Source: an uncultured Altererythrobacter sp. (lineage in GTDB: Bacteria; Pseudomonadota; Alphaproteobacteria; Sphingomonadales; Sphingomonadaceae). From it: a stretch of 64,000 nucleotides of DNA. Below the pieces are notes generated by a model. That model saw nothing but the letters and a program-made list of their open reading frames with translations. It had not been told where the DNA came from and ran no database searches. The stretch lies in assembly GCA_913056125.1 (NCBI GenBank), contig CAJXNC010000007.1:1-64000 (forward strand). Reading direction: 5' to 3'. The translations under genes were made by a program, and so were the position numbers. This document shows, piece by piece, positions 1-7,691 of the stretch (position 1 is the first letter of the stretch; each line of letters begins with the position of its first letter).

Positions 1-37
1 ACACACCGTGGTAATGCCTACGCCAGAACAAAGGGCC

Positions 38-769
38 ATGACACAGACACTGGGTATCATTACCGCCTTCGGGGCCGTTGCAGTGCTGGCTTGGCTGGCC
101 GTGCTCTTATACCCTCGCCTGATACCCTCTGCCGCGCCCCTTGCCGGGGAAAATCGCGTGCGCCCCGCTATCCTGTTCATCGTCGCGGCAGCCCTGGCCT
201 TTGGCATCGCCATGACGGTCGGCGCGGGCGGGCCGCTTGCCGGTGACGATCCGATCTCGCTGACCCTGGCGCAGGTCGCCATCTATACGCCTTTCATCGC
301 CCTGGCCGGATTCTTGCGCACGCGCGCCTCCCTGCTCGTCCCGCAACGCAACACGCTGCGGTCCGTCGCCATCGGGATCGGCATTACCGTTCTCGCGCTT
401 GCCGCGTATTACTCATCCACCGATGGATGGAAGCACGTGCCATTGCTGGGCGACGCTCTGCTGAGCGGGAATGCGGCGGCGATTGCCTTGCGTTCCACCC
501 TGCGTTGCCTCGTTGTCGGTATGTTCCTGGCGATATTCTCCGCCGCATGGTCGATGCGCGCAGTCCTCTTGATCGGGGCCGTGGCCATCGCGCTTACGCA
601 GGTTCCCTCGCTCCTGGCAGAAGGTTTCTCCGCCGCCTGGCTCGGTGTACTTATTGCTCATATCGCGCTGGTAACGGGCCTGCTCTCGGCCATTCTCGCC
701 ACCCGCAACATCGTATGGTTCTGGCCGGTCCTGGCAGGCCTGAACCTGCTGTTGTTCTCCCTTCCCTAA
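38..769 (+). CDS. Polytopic inner-membrane protein of unknown function
   Basis: Translates to about 243 residues made almost entirely of hydrophobic helices; I count roughly seven possible membrane spans separated by short polar loops. No catalytic or transporter motif is recognisable. The ATG at 38 is chosen because AAAGGG (30-35) sits just upstream and the first helix starts a few residues later. An in-frame GTG at 8 and ATG at 14 also exist, and the frame stays open to the window edge, so the start could lie further upstream. It precedes cobA by 69 bases on the same strand, which may place it in or just before the sulfate-reduction operon. Function unknown. Confidence 0.6.
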   Translation: MTQTLGIITAFGAVAVLAWLAVLLYPRLIPSAAPLAGENRVRPAILFIVAAALAFGIAMTVGAGGPLAGDDPISLTLAQVAIYTPFIALAGFLRTRASLLVPQRNTLRSVAIGIGITVLALAAYYSSTDGWKHVPLLGDALLSGNAAAIALRSTLRCLVVGMFLAIFSAAWSMRAVLLIGAVAIALTQVPSLLAEGFSAAWLGVLIAHIALVTGLLSAILATRNIVWFWPVLAGLNLLLFSLP

Positions 770-838
770 AGCTGACCTACAGCCCTGCCAAACCTTTCTC
801 ACTGGCAGTCTGGCAGCAGCGGGCGCAGTTAGGCCCGC

Positions 839-1597
839 ATGGAAAAAGGGAAAATCTTTCTCGTCGGCGCAGGTCCGGGCGATCCTGACTTGCTCACGCT
901 GCGCGCCGCGCGCCTGATCGGCAGCGCGCGCCTGATCGTGCATGACGGTCTCGTCGATCCGGAAATTCTCGAAATGGCGCGGCCCGATGCGCGCCTCGTC
1001 AGCGTCGCCAAGAGCCGTGCCCGCCACACCCTGCCGCAGGACGACATCAACGCCCTGCTGGTGCGTGAGGCGCTGGCCGGAAACGACGTGGTGCGCCTCA
1101 AGGGCGGCGATCCCTTCGTCTTTGGACGCGGCGGCGAAGAAATGGAAGAAGCCCGCGCATTCGGCGTGCGCGTCGAAGTGGTGCCCGGCATCAGCGCCGC
1201 CAATGGCGCGGCGGCCGCAGCACAGATCCCGCTCACCCATCGCGACCATGCCTCGATCGTCAGCTTCGTCGCCGGCCAGTGCAAGGGCCTGGCCGAGCAA
1301 GACTGGGCGGGCCTCGCCGGCAAAGGCCGCACGCTGGTGATCTATATGGGCGTGAAGACCGCCCCGCAGATTGCCGACAAGCTGATGGCGGACGGGCTCG
1401 CTCCCGATGTCCCGGTGGCAGTGATCGAGAATGCGGCTCGACCCGATATGCGCGTGCTGCGCGGCTTGCTCGCCGCCCTGCCCGACCTCGTCGAGCATGA
1501 AGAAGTGAAAAGCCCCGCCCTGATCGTGATCGGCGATGTCACCGCACAGGTGGTGGCCGAAGGCGCGAAACTGGCAATCGGAGTGGAAGAACAGTGA
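839..1597 (+). CDS. cobA: Uroporphyrinogen-III C-methyltransferase (SUMT)
   Basis: Uses S-adenosylmethionine to methylate uroporphyrinogen III at C2 and C7, giving precorrin-2, the branch point to siroheme and cobalamin. The 252-residue product carries the family signatures: GAGPGDPDLLTLRA near the N terminus, GGDPFVFGRGGEE around residue 85-95, and VVPGISA shortly after. It is a stand-alone methyltransferase: the dehydrogenase/chelatase part found in CysG is absent and must be encoded elsewhere. It overlaps the next gene by 4 nt (ATGA-type) and heads a run ending in sulfite reductase and cysH, so its likely main job here is providing siroheme for CysI. Confidence 0.95.
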   Translation: MEKGKIFLVGAGPGDPDLLTLRAARLIGSARLIVHDGLVDPEILEMARPDARLVSVAKSRARHTLPQDDINALLVREALAGNDVVRLKGGDPFVFGRGGEEMEEARAFGVRVEVVPGISAANGAAAAAQIPLTHRDHASIVSFVAGQCKGLAEQDWAGLAGKGRTLVIYMGVKTAPQIADKLMADGLAPDVPVAVIENAARPDMRVLRGLLAALPDLVEHEEVKSPALIVIGDVTAQVVAEGAKLAIGVEEQ

Positions 1598-1893
1598 AGA
1601 TCCTTACGGGTAACGACCTCAAGACCGGTGCGGTCGTGTGGTGGGACGGCCAGAACTGGTCGCTCCATGTCGAGGACGCGGTCGATGTTGGCGACCGGGC
1701 AGAAGAAATCCTTGGCCGCGAAGAAGCCGCACGCCGGGTCAATGCCTCCTATGCCATCGATGCCACGCGCGACGAGGATGGCGGCGTGCGCCCGGCCCAT
1801 ATCAAGGACCGCGTGCGAGCACTCGGCCCGACCGTGCGTCCCGACCTGACGCTCAAGCCGGCCGAACCCGAAGCGCTTAACTGGGTGATCTGA
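1594..1893 (+). CDS. DUF2849 domain protein of the sulfite-reductase operon
   Basis: A 99-residue soluble protein matching what I know of the DUF2849 family: an early GAVVWWDG motif, then an acidic stretch and the ending LNWVI. Its biochemical role is not established. It is fused by overlaps to cobA upstream (4 nt) and to the sulfite reductase downstream (its final A is the first base of the next ATG). This placement is recurrent in alphaproteobacteria and suggests an accessory role in sulfite reduction or siroheme delivery. No cysteines or other obvious metal ligands are present. Confidence 0.85.
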   Translation: MKILTGNDLKTGAVVWWDGQNWSLHVEDAVDVGDRAEEILGREEAARRVNASYAIDATRDEDGGVRPAHIKDRVRALGPTVRPDLTLKPAEPEALNWVI

Positions 1894-3527
1894 TGTACAA
1901 GTACGACAATTACGACCAGGCGATGGTCGATGCCCGCGTGGAGGAATTCCGCGACCAGGCCCGACGCCGCCTAGAAGGCAAGTTGACCGAAGACCAGTTC
2001 AAGCCGCTGCGGCTGATGAACGGCCTCTATCTCCAGCTGCACGCCTACATGCTACGCGTCGCCGTGCCTTATGGCACGCTCAATGGCGAGCAGATGCACG
2101 CGCTGGCCGATATCGCCGACAAATATGACCGCGGTTATGGCCATTTTACCACCCGCCAGAACATCCAGTATAACTGGATCAAGCTGGAGGATGCGGGTGA
2201 TATCCTGGCCGATCTCGCCAAGGTCGAGATGCATGCCATCCAGACCAGCGGTAATTGCATCCGCAATATCAGCTCGGACCATTTTGCCGGTGCTGCGGCA
2301 GACGAACTGGTCGATCCGCGCCCCTATGCCGAAATCCTGCGCCAGTGGTCGAGCTTCCACCCGGAATTCAGCTACCTGCCGCGCAAGTTCAAGATCGCCG
2401 TGATTGCTTCGGACACCGACCGCGCAGCCATGCGCCTGCACGACATCGGCATCCAGATCGTCAGGAACGAGGCAGGCGAGATCGGCGCTGCCTTTTACGT
2501 CGGTGGGGGGATGGGCCGCACGCCCATGGTCGCACCCTGCATCCACGACTTCGTGCCACTCGACCAGCTGGTAACCTATTCGGAAGCTTGCTTGCGGGTT
2601 TATAACCGATATGGACGGCGCGACAATAAGTACAAGGCGCGCATCAAGATCCTCGTCCACGAGCTGGGCAAGGAGGAATATGCCCGCCAGGTCGAGGAAG
2701 AATTCGCCCATATGCTGGAGCAGGGGATTGAACCGCCCCTCGCCGAGCTGGAGCGGATCAAGACCTATTTCGCCGACCCCGCCTTCAAGACCGACCTGCC
2801 GACCGAGGCAGATCGTTCGGACCCCGAATTCGCGCTGTGGATGGATCGCAATACCCATCCGCACAAACAAGCTGGCTATGTTTCTGCGGTGATAAGCCTC
2901 AAGCCGGTTGGTGGCATCCCCGGCGACGCCTCGGCCGAGCAGATGCATTTGATGGCGGAGCTGGCAAAGGAATACAGCTTTGACGAGTGCCGCGTCATGC
3001 ATACGCAAAACATCGTCCTGCCGCATGTCGAGATCGGCCGCTTGCACGAGCTGTGGAGCAAGCTGGAAGCTGCCGGCCTCGGCACGCCCAATCTCGACCA
3101 GATCGACGATATCATCGCCTGCCCCGGCCTCGACTATTGCAGCCTCGCCAATGCCCGCTCAATCCCGGTCGCGCAGAAGATTTCGAAGCGCTTTGCCGAG
3201 ACCGGCAAGGGTGACGAGCTGGGCCAGCTCAAGCTGAAGATTTCCGGCTGCATCAATGCCTGCGGGCATCACCATGCCGGCCATATCGGCATCCTCGGCG
3301 TCGATCGCAAAGGCGTCGAGAACTACCAGCTGCTGCTGGGCGGCAGCGAGGCCGAAGATTGCTCGCTGGGCAAGATCACCGGCCCCGGCTTCGATGAGGA
3401 CGGCATTGTCGACGCAGTCGAAAAGGCCACCGATGTCTATCTGGCCAACCGCGAAGGAAGTGAGCGCTTCCTCGATACCTATCGCCGCATCGGCATGGAT
3501 CCGTTCAAGGAGGCGCTTTATGGCTGA
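1893..3527 (+). CDS. cysI: Sulfite reductase hemoprotein (nitrite/sulfite reductase family)
   Basis: Six-electron reduction of sulfite to sulfide in the cytoplasm. The 544-residue protein has the duplicated ferredoxin-like/siroheme layout. The siroheme-[4Fe-4S] cysteines are visible as C410-x5-C416 (CPGLDYC) and C453-x3-C457 (GCINACG). The partly conserved TRQNIQYNW segment near residue 90 matches the substrate/siroheme-binding region. No flavoprotein subunit (CysJ) is encoded nearby, so the electron donor is probably ferredoxin or another reductase; the small downstream DUF934 protein may take part. Its last 8 bases overlap the DUF934 gene. Nitrite reductase activity is the alternative, but linkage to cysH favours sulfite. 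Confidence 0.92.
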   Translation: MYKYDNYDQAMVDARVEEFRDQARRRLEGKLTEDQFKPLRLMNGLYLQLHAYMLRVAVPYGTLNGEQMHALADIADKYDRGYGHFTTRQNIQYNWIKLEDAGDILADLAKVEMHAIQTSGNCIRNISSDHFAGAAADELVDPRPYAEILRQWSSFHPEFSYLPRKFKIAVIASDTDRAAMRLHDIGIQIVRNEAGEIGAAFYVGGGMGRTPMVAPCIHDFVPLDQLVTYSEACLRVYNRYGRRDNKYKARIKILVHELGKEEYARQVEEEFAHMLEQGIEPPLAELERIKTYFADPAFKTDLPTEADRSDPEFALWMDRNTHPHKQAGYVSAVISLKPVGGIPGDASAEQMHLMAELAKEYSFDECRVMHTQNIVLPHVEIGRLHELWSKLEAAGLGTPNLDQIDDIIACPGLDYCSLANARSIPVAQKISKRFAETGKGDELGQLKLKISGCINACGHHHAGHIGILGVDRKGVENYQLLLGGSEAEDCSLGKITGPGFDEDGIVDAVEKATDVYLANREGSERFLDTYRRIGMDPFKEALYG

Positions 3528-3969
3528 GGACTTCACCAGCCCCGACGACGTGCAATTCCGCTTCCGCGATGACGAAACGGTCGCGGTCCCGGCAGTGACG
3601 GTCGATTCCTTCATCGACCAGACCAATGCCAACGCCGTGCGCATCGAGCCGGGCGACGATGCCCGCGACCTGCTGCCTCATCTCGATCACATCGCTTTGG
3701 TCGAAGTGAACTTCCCCGCCTTTGGCGATGGTCGCGGCTATTCGGCTGCGCGGATCCTGCGCGAGGCCGGCTATGAAGGGGAATTGCGCGCAGTGGGCGA
3801 CGTGCTGGTGGATCAGATCGCCTATATGCGCCGCTGCGGCTTCGACAGCTTCGCCCCGCAGAAGCGACTGGACGAGGCCGATGTCGAGCGCGCCCTGTCG
3901 CACTGGCCCGAAGTCTACCAAAAGACCGTCGATGGCCGCGCGCCGATCTGGAAGCTTCGTCATGGCTGA
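3520..3969 (+). CDS. DUF934 protein, sulfite-reduction accessory
   Basis: A 149-residue protein of the DUF934 family, usually annotated as an oxidoreductase probably involved in sulfite reduction. It starts at ATG 3520 inside the end of cysI (8-nt overlap) and itself overlaps cysH by 8 nt, so the three are translationally coupled. The conserved core is the stretch VEVNFPAFGDGRGYSAARIL near residue 62-81, followed by GELRAVGDVLVDQI. The frame continues open upstream of 3520, but that part lies inside cysI in another frame and is not coding. There are too few cysteines for an iron-sulfur cluster, so any redox role would have to be indirect. Confidence 0.87.
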   Translation: MAEDFTSPDDVQFRFRDDETVAVPAVTVDSFIDQTNANAVRIEPGDDARDLLPHLDHIALVEVNFPAFGDGRGYSAARILREAGYEGELRAVGDVLVDQIAYMRRCGFDSFAPQKRLDEADVERALSHWPEVYQKTVDGRAPIWKLRHG

Positions 3970-4762
3970 AGCCGCCCGCCAGCGTGACCTGATCGATACC
4001 GCGCCTGCTTTCACACAGGCCGAAGCGGACGCGCTCAATGCGCGCTTCGCGGGCGTGGATGCGGGCACCATGCTGGCCGAACTGTTCGCCGAAGGCTCTT
4101 TGGGCAAGGTCGGCGTGGTCTCGAGCTTTGGTACTGAAAGCGCCGTATTGCTGCACCTCGTGGCCAAGGCCGACCGGACGGTACCGGTTGTCTTTGTCGA
4201 TACGCTCAAGATGTTCGAAGAGACGCTGCAATATCGTGAAACGCTGATCGAAACCCTCGGCATCGTGAACAGCGAAGTCGTCCAGCCCGATGAGGCAGTC
4301 CTCGCCGCCAAGGACGAGAACGGCCTGCGCTGGAGTTGGGACCCCGATGGCTGCTGCGAGATCCGCAAGGTCGAACCGCTCAAGCGCGCCAAGCAGGGCC
4401 TCGACGCCTGGATTTCGGGCCGCAAGGCGTTCCAGTCGGTAACAAGGCAGAACCTGCCGCGTTTCGAAGTCGAGGACGGACGGCTCAAGATCAACCCGCT
4501 CGGCGATTGGACCAAGGACGATCTCGAAGCCTATTTCGAGGAGCACGACTTGCCGCGCCATCCGCTGGAGGCGCAAGGCTATCTTTCTGTCGGTTGCGCA
4601 CCCTGCACCAGCAAGGTCAAGCCGGGCGAGGATCCGCGCGCCGGACGCTGGCGTGGATGGGACAAGACCGAGTGCGGAATCCACTCGCCCAACAACCCGC
4701 AATCGGGCGGCAATGATGGCGATGGGGGCGAACTGCCACCCGGTTATGAGCCCGCGTTCTGA
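3962..4762 (+). CDS. cysH: Phosphoadenylyl/adenylyl-sulfate reductase
   Basis: Reduces activated sulfate to sulfite using thioredoxin or glutaredoxin. The 266-residue product has the PP-loop-like SSFGTESAVLLHL segment. It has the paired-cysteine signature C131-C132 (CCEIRKVEPL), C212-x2-C215 (GCAPC) and the reactive C238 in KTECGIH. The CC...CxxC set marks the [4Fe-4S] class that uses APS rather than PAPS; no kinase gene is adjacent. The start is ATG 3962, overlapping the DUF934 gene by 8 nt; upstream in-frame codons lie inside that gene. It is the last gene of the operon, followed by a structured non-coding region and a terminator. Confidence 0.94.
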   Translation: MAEAARQRDLIDTAPAFTQAEADALNARFAGVDAGTMLAELFAEGSLGKVGVVSSFGTESAVLLHLVAKADRTVPVVFVDTLKMFEETLQYRETLIETLGIVNSEVVQPDEAVLAAKDENGLRWSWDPDGCCEIRKVEPLKRAKQGLDAWISGRKAFQSVTRQNLPRFEVEDGRLKINPLGDWTKDDLEAYFEEHDLPRHPLEAQGYLSVGCAPCTSKVKPGEDPRAGRWRGWDKTECGIHSPNNPQSGGNDGDGGELPPGYEPAF

Positions 4763-4786
4763 ACGCATTGTGACGCATCAAATTCC

Positions 4787-4923
4787 GCTGTTGAAAATTA
4801 TGCAACAGCAGGTGCGTTTATCTCGTTTGAGTGAATCGGAGAGGGTCCGCATAAGGAACGGGCCTTTCAGGCATCCTCTCCCAAAACTTCCCAGGCCCGG
4901 TTGGCGACAACCGGGCCTTTTTT
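4787..4923 (+). ncRNA. Candidate structured small RNA or long 3' UTR after cysH
   Basis: Three stems are visible between cysH and the convergent oxygenase gene. The first is GCTGTTG (4787-4793) with CAACAGC (4803-4809). The second is a 9-bp stem, GGAGAGGGT (4838-4846) with ATCCTCTCC (4873-4881). The third is a terminator hairpin (4893-4918). CGGGCCT at 4859-4865 could alternatively pair with the 5' terminator arm (4893-4899). TTGAAA (4791-4796) with GTTTAT (4816-4821) is a weak possible promoter that would give a transcript of about 95 nt. No known RNA family is recognised; it could simply be the cysH 3' end. Confidence 0.3.
4893..4923 (+). terminator. Rho-independent terminator after the cys operon
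   Basis: An 11-bp perfect stem, AGGCCCGGTTG (4893-4903) with CAACCGGGCCT (4908-4918), closes a GCGA loop and runs directly into six T residues (4918-4923). It ends plus-strand transcription just before the 3' end of the convergent minus-strand gene. Confidence 0.85.
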
Positions 4924-4950
4924 CTTCGCCTCTGCCCGGAGGGCAGGATG

Positions 4951-6159
4951 TCAGGCGCGTTCGAGCAGGCCGAAGGCGACGAGGGTTTCCACCGTGTCGC
5001 GCAAGTCCTGTTCGTCCTCCACGCTGAAATCGCTGATCGCGAGGTCGCCCCTGGCCAGCCGTTCGGCAAGCTGCGGTGCCAAATCCTCGGCCAGCGGGAT
5101 GGAGGAACCGGCGATGGCCAGTTGCGGCTTCTCGCCCGAAACGTCGAGCGAATAGAGGATGCTTTCACGCAGCTTCAGGCGATCATCCCGCCCGATACCC
5201 TTGATAAGCGCATTGAGCGCTCCGCGCACGCGCGGCCCCTGGTCGCTGACGAAATTGCTGCCAAAGGCCGACAAGGTGGCCTCGAAATCGGCCTTCTCCC
5301 GAATCTTGTCGACCATGGCGTGGAACATGGCGGCATTCTCTTCGCGCCTGCTCTCGTCGAAATAGAGCGAACGCGGCAGCGAATGGCGCATTTCAGGGAT
5401 GCGCAGGCTCGCCTCTGCGACCGCTTCGAGCATGAACTCCGCCCAGGTCTGCACGAGGATACCCACGGTGATGTGCAGGCTTGCCTCGTCCCCCTCGGTC
5501 AGTGCGCGATGGGCCAGGCCCCGCGGCACGTAGAGGCATTGGCCGGGTTCGAGCACGAAGGTCTCCTTCAGCTCGCCGACATCGTCATGGTCCTTGCGGA
5601 AGTTCTCTCCCTTGTAAGGAAGCTCATCGCGCTGGCCGTAGATCTCCCACTTCTTGCGCCCGGAGACCTGCAGCACGAACACGTCATGGTCGTCATAGTG
5701 AATGCCGAAGCCATGCGCATTACTCGGCGTGAGGTAGATATTGGTCTGGATGCGCGCCCCGAAATCGCGCTCCAGCGAGAGGCAAAAGGTGTAGAGCTTG
5801 CCATCGGCAAAGTGCAGCTGCGGCAGGACGATAGTTGCCCCTTCACGGAAGTTGTCGAGCACCGATCCGCGATCGATCACGCCATTGGGATGCGTGTAAT
5901 CCTCCGGCGGCAGGCCCTGGCCTGACTTGGCCATGGTGATCGAAGTCGGCGGCAATTCGGAATCGGAGATGATCTCGTCGATCCGGTCTATGCTCAGCAG
6001 GTCGCCGAGTTCGGCCACGGGCTCCGGCGTGCAGTACCAGTCCCGCTCGTAATATTGCTCGAAGAACTCGTCCGGCGAGAGCGGCGCGATGAGGCTCTGC
6101 AACGGGCTGTGCCCGGTAACGATCATGGCAGTGGAACTCATTCCCGGTGGTACCGGCAC
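4951..6159 (-). CDS. JmjC/cupin-type 2-oxoglutarate-dependent oxygenase
   Basis: The 402-residue protein has the cupin-like JmjC fold of the RoxA/YcfD and MINA53/NO66 group. An N-terminal SPDEFFEQYYERDW segment leads to the metal-binding H-x-D (HYDDHD) followed by the distal histidine in PRGLAHRA, with the strand YLTPSNAHGFGIHYDD between. A helical C-terminal half follows. Family members hydroxylate protein side chains (YcfD acts on ribosomal protein L16 arginine). The annotated start is GTG 6159, 8 nt after the stop of the repeat-protein gene; ATG 6141 is an equally plausible start. This spacing implies co-transcription with a protein rich in Asp, Asn and Arg repeats, an obvious candidate substrate, though a ribosomal substrate is the conservative reading. 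Confidence 0.82.
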   Translation of the reverse strand: MPVPPGMSSTAMIVTGHSPLQSLIAPLSPDEFFEQYYERDWYCTPEPVAELGDLLSIDRIDEIISDSELPPTSITMAKSGQGLPPEDYTHPNGVIDRGSVLDNFREGATIVLPQLHFADGKLYTFCLSLERDFGARIQTNIYLTPSNAHGFGIHYDDHDVFVLQVSGRKKWEIYGQRDELPYKGENFRKDHDDVGELKETFVLEPGQCLYVPRGLAHRALTEGDEASLHITVGILVQTWAEFMLEAVAEASLRIPEMRHSLPRSLYFDESRREENAAMFHAMVDKIREKADFEATLSAFGSNFVSDQGPRVRGALNALIKGIGRDDRLKLRESILYSLDVSGEKPQLAIAGSSIPLAEDLAPQLAERLARGDLAISDFSVEDEQDLRDTVETLVAFGLLERA

Positions 6160-6167
6160 GCTCTCGC

Positions 6168-6617
6168 TTAGCGACCCGTCCCGCGACCGCGGCCATAACC
6201 GGCATTGTCCGAATCGTCGGAATCGGTCAGCCCGCTGCGGCCGTAGCCGGCGCGATCATTGGGATCGCTGTCGGTGCGCCCGGTACCCGAACCGCGTCCG
6301 CGGCCCGCAGCATCCGAATTGGAACCGGAATCGGCATCCGTGATGCCCGAACCGGACGACTTGCCGCCGCCGCGGCCATAGCCGGCGCGATCATTCGCAT
6401 CGGCATCGGTAAAGCCAGTACGTCCGTGACCGACGCTGTCATTGGGGTCGCTGTCGGAAACGCCAGTACGGCCATAGCCGGAACGGTCATTGGGATCGCT
6501 GTCCGTGCGGCCGGTGCGCTGTGCCTTGGCAGGAGAAGCGACCATTGCAGTCGCCGCAGCTCCCGAAACGAGTGCAACAAAGGAACGACGCGAAACGCGA
6601 CTGGCTTTCTTCGACAT
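6168..6617 (-). CDS. Tat-signal secreted protein with 16-residue DSDPND repeats
   Basis: A 149-residue protein with no family I recognise. It opens with a twin-arginine signal: S9-R10-R11-S12-F13-V14, then a hydrophobic stretch and an AKA site before Q33. The mature part is low-complexity and built from about six units with a period near 16 residues. The consensus is T/S-D-S-D-P-N-D-x-x-G-Y-G-R-x-G, with acidic clusters starting at residues 39, 55, 71, 94, 116 and 132. The D-x-D-x-N-D spacing resembles calcium-binding loops. Glycine, arginine and aspartate dominate and there is no cysteine. It lies 8 nt upstream of the oxygenase gene. Tat export would imply folding or cofactor loading before transport. 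Confidence 0.7.
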   Translation of the reverse strand: MSKKASRVSRRSFVALVSGAAATAMVASPAKAQRTGRTDSDPNDRSGYGRTGVSDSDPNDSVGHGRTGFTDADANDRAGYGRGGGKSSGSGITDADSGSNSDAAGRGRGSGTGRTDSDPNDRAGYGRSGLTDSDDSDNAGYGRGRGTGR

Positions 6618-6782
6618 GGCAAACCCCCGATTATGCCCCGGAACGCGCGTGCATCCCCTTTCTCAGCGACCTCGCGGTCTTGCATACCAGTTAGCCACCG
6701 AAAAGCGAACTTTGTGTGAAATTTTCGGATAGTTTTGCTGGAATGAGGAGAATGAATCATGCCCGGAGCATGATAGATCCCG

Positions 6783-7691
6783 TCAAAGCCACTCCCTATC
6801 GCGATACCATTGGGCCGTGGCGCGGATCCCCTCCTCGGTATCCACTTGCGCCTGCCAAAGCTGGGCAGGAACAGCGCGCTCGGTGCGGCAGACCCAGTCG
6901 GGATGGCACATGTAGCGCGCCCGGTCGGGGGTCAGCTTGGCGGATTTGCCACGCAGCAAACGGTCTGCCCGCGCAGCCAGCTTGAGCAGGGCAGCGGGCA
7001 TGGCAGGCGCCCAAACGTCTTTCCCCATGGCCTTGCCGATCAGGCGGGCCAGATCGGCATGGGCCCAACCGCCATCCGCACCGTCATCAGGTTCGAAGAT
7101 ACGGTGCAGCGAATGTTCCCCTTCTCGCGCAATGGCGAGCAGCAACCGGGCGAGATCATCCACCTGGATCATTGAGGCCCTGCCCGGCGGTGGCATCGGG
7201 ATCACGCCGAACTTCGCCGCGCGGTAGAGATCGAGCATCTCGGTGTCGCGCGGGCCATAGACGGCCGGCGGACGGACAATCGTCCAGTCGAGACCGCTGG
7301 TCTGCACCGCTTCCTCCGCCAGCCGCTTCGAGCGCCCGTAATCGGACAGGCCCGGCTCTCGCGCAGACAGGCTGGAAACACACACGAAACGCGTGACATC
7401 TGCGTCGCGCGCGGCCTGCAACACGTTCTGCGTACCCGCCAGGTTGCCCTTGAGAAAACCTGCTTCGTCGGGGGCATTGACGAGGCCGGCAATGTGCAGG
7501 ACCGCGTCGCTGCCGTCGACCAGTTGGAGGAGAGCGGCATTGTCATGCAGGTCACCGCGAATCCACTCTATGCCTTCGCGATGCTCCTGCTCCCGGCGGG
7601 TCAGCGCCCGGACCGCGATCCCCTGCTGCACGGTGGCATCCAGCACCGCCTGACCGACGAAGCCCGTCGCACCGGTCACGGCAATGGTCAA
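6783..7691 (-). CDS. NAD(P)-dependent epimerase/dehydratase (atypical/extended SDR)
   Basis: The 302-residue protein opens with the Rossmann dinucleotide motif VTGATGFVGQAV. It continues with DAVLHIAG, a catalytic serine region VSSLSA, and the active-site pair Y-x3-K (YGRSKRLAEE). These define the extended SDR family, close to NDUFA9-like and sugar epimerase proteins. The substrate cannot be told from sequence. The start is TTG 7691, whose TTGA overlaps the stop of proB, so it is translated behind glutamate 5-kinase. A sugar-nucleotide, flavonoid-type or quinone-related role are all possible. Confidence 0.85.
   Translation of the reverse strand: MTIAVTGATGFVGQAVLDATVQQGIAVRALTRREQEHREGIEWIRGDLHDNAALLQLVDGSDAVLHIAGLVNAPDEAGFLKGNLAGTQNVLQAARDADVTRFVCVSSLSAREPGLSDYGRSKRLAEEAVQTSGLDWTIVRPPAVYGPRDTEMLDLYRAAKFGVIPMPPPGRASMIQVDDLARLLLAIAREGEHSLHRIFEPDDGADGGWAHADLARLIGKAMGKDVWAPAMPAALLKLAARADRLLRGKSAKLTPDRARYMCHPDWVCRTERAVPAQLWQAQVDTEEGIRATAQWYRDREWL

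Noticed and set aside
413-1498. Minus-strand frame opposite cobA
   Set aside because: Contains no motif, overlaps the conserved cobA frame completely and has shadow composition.
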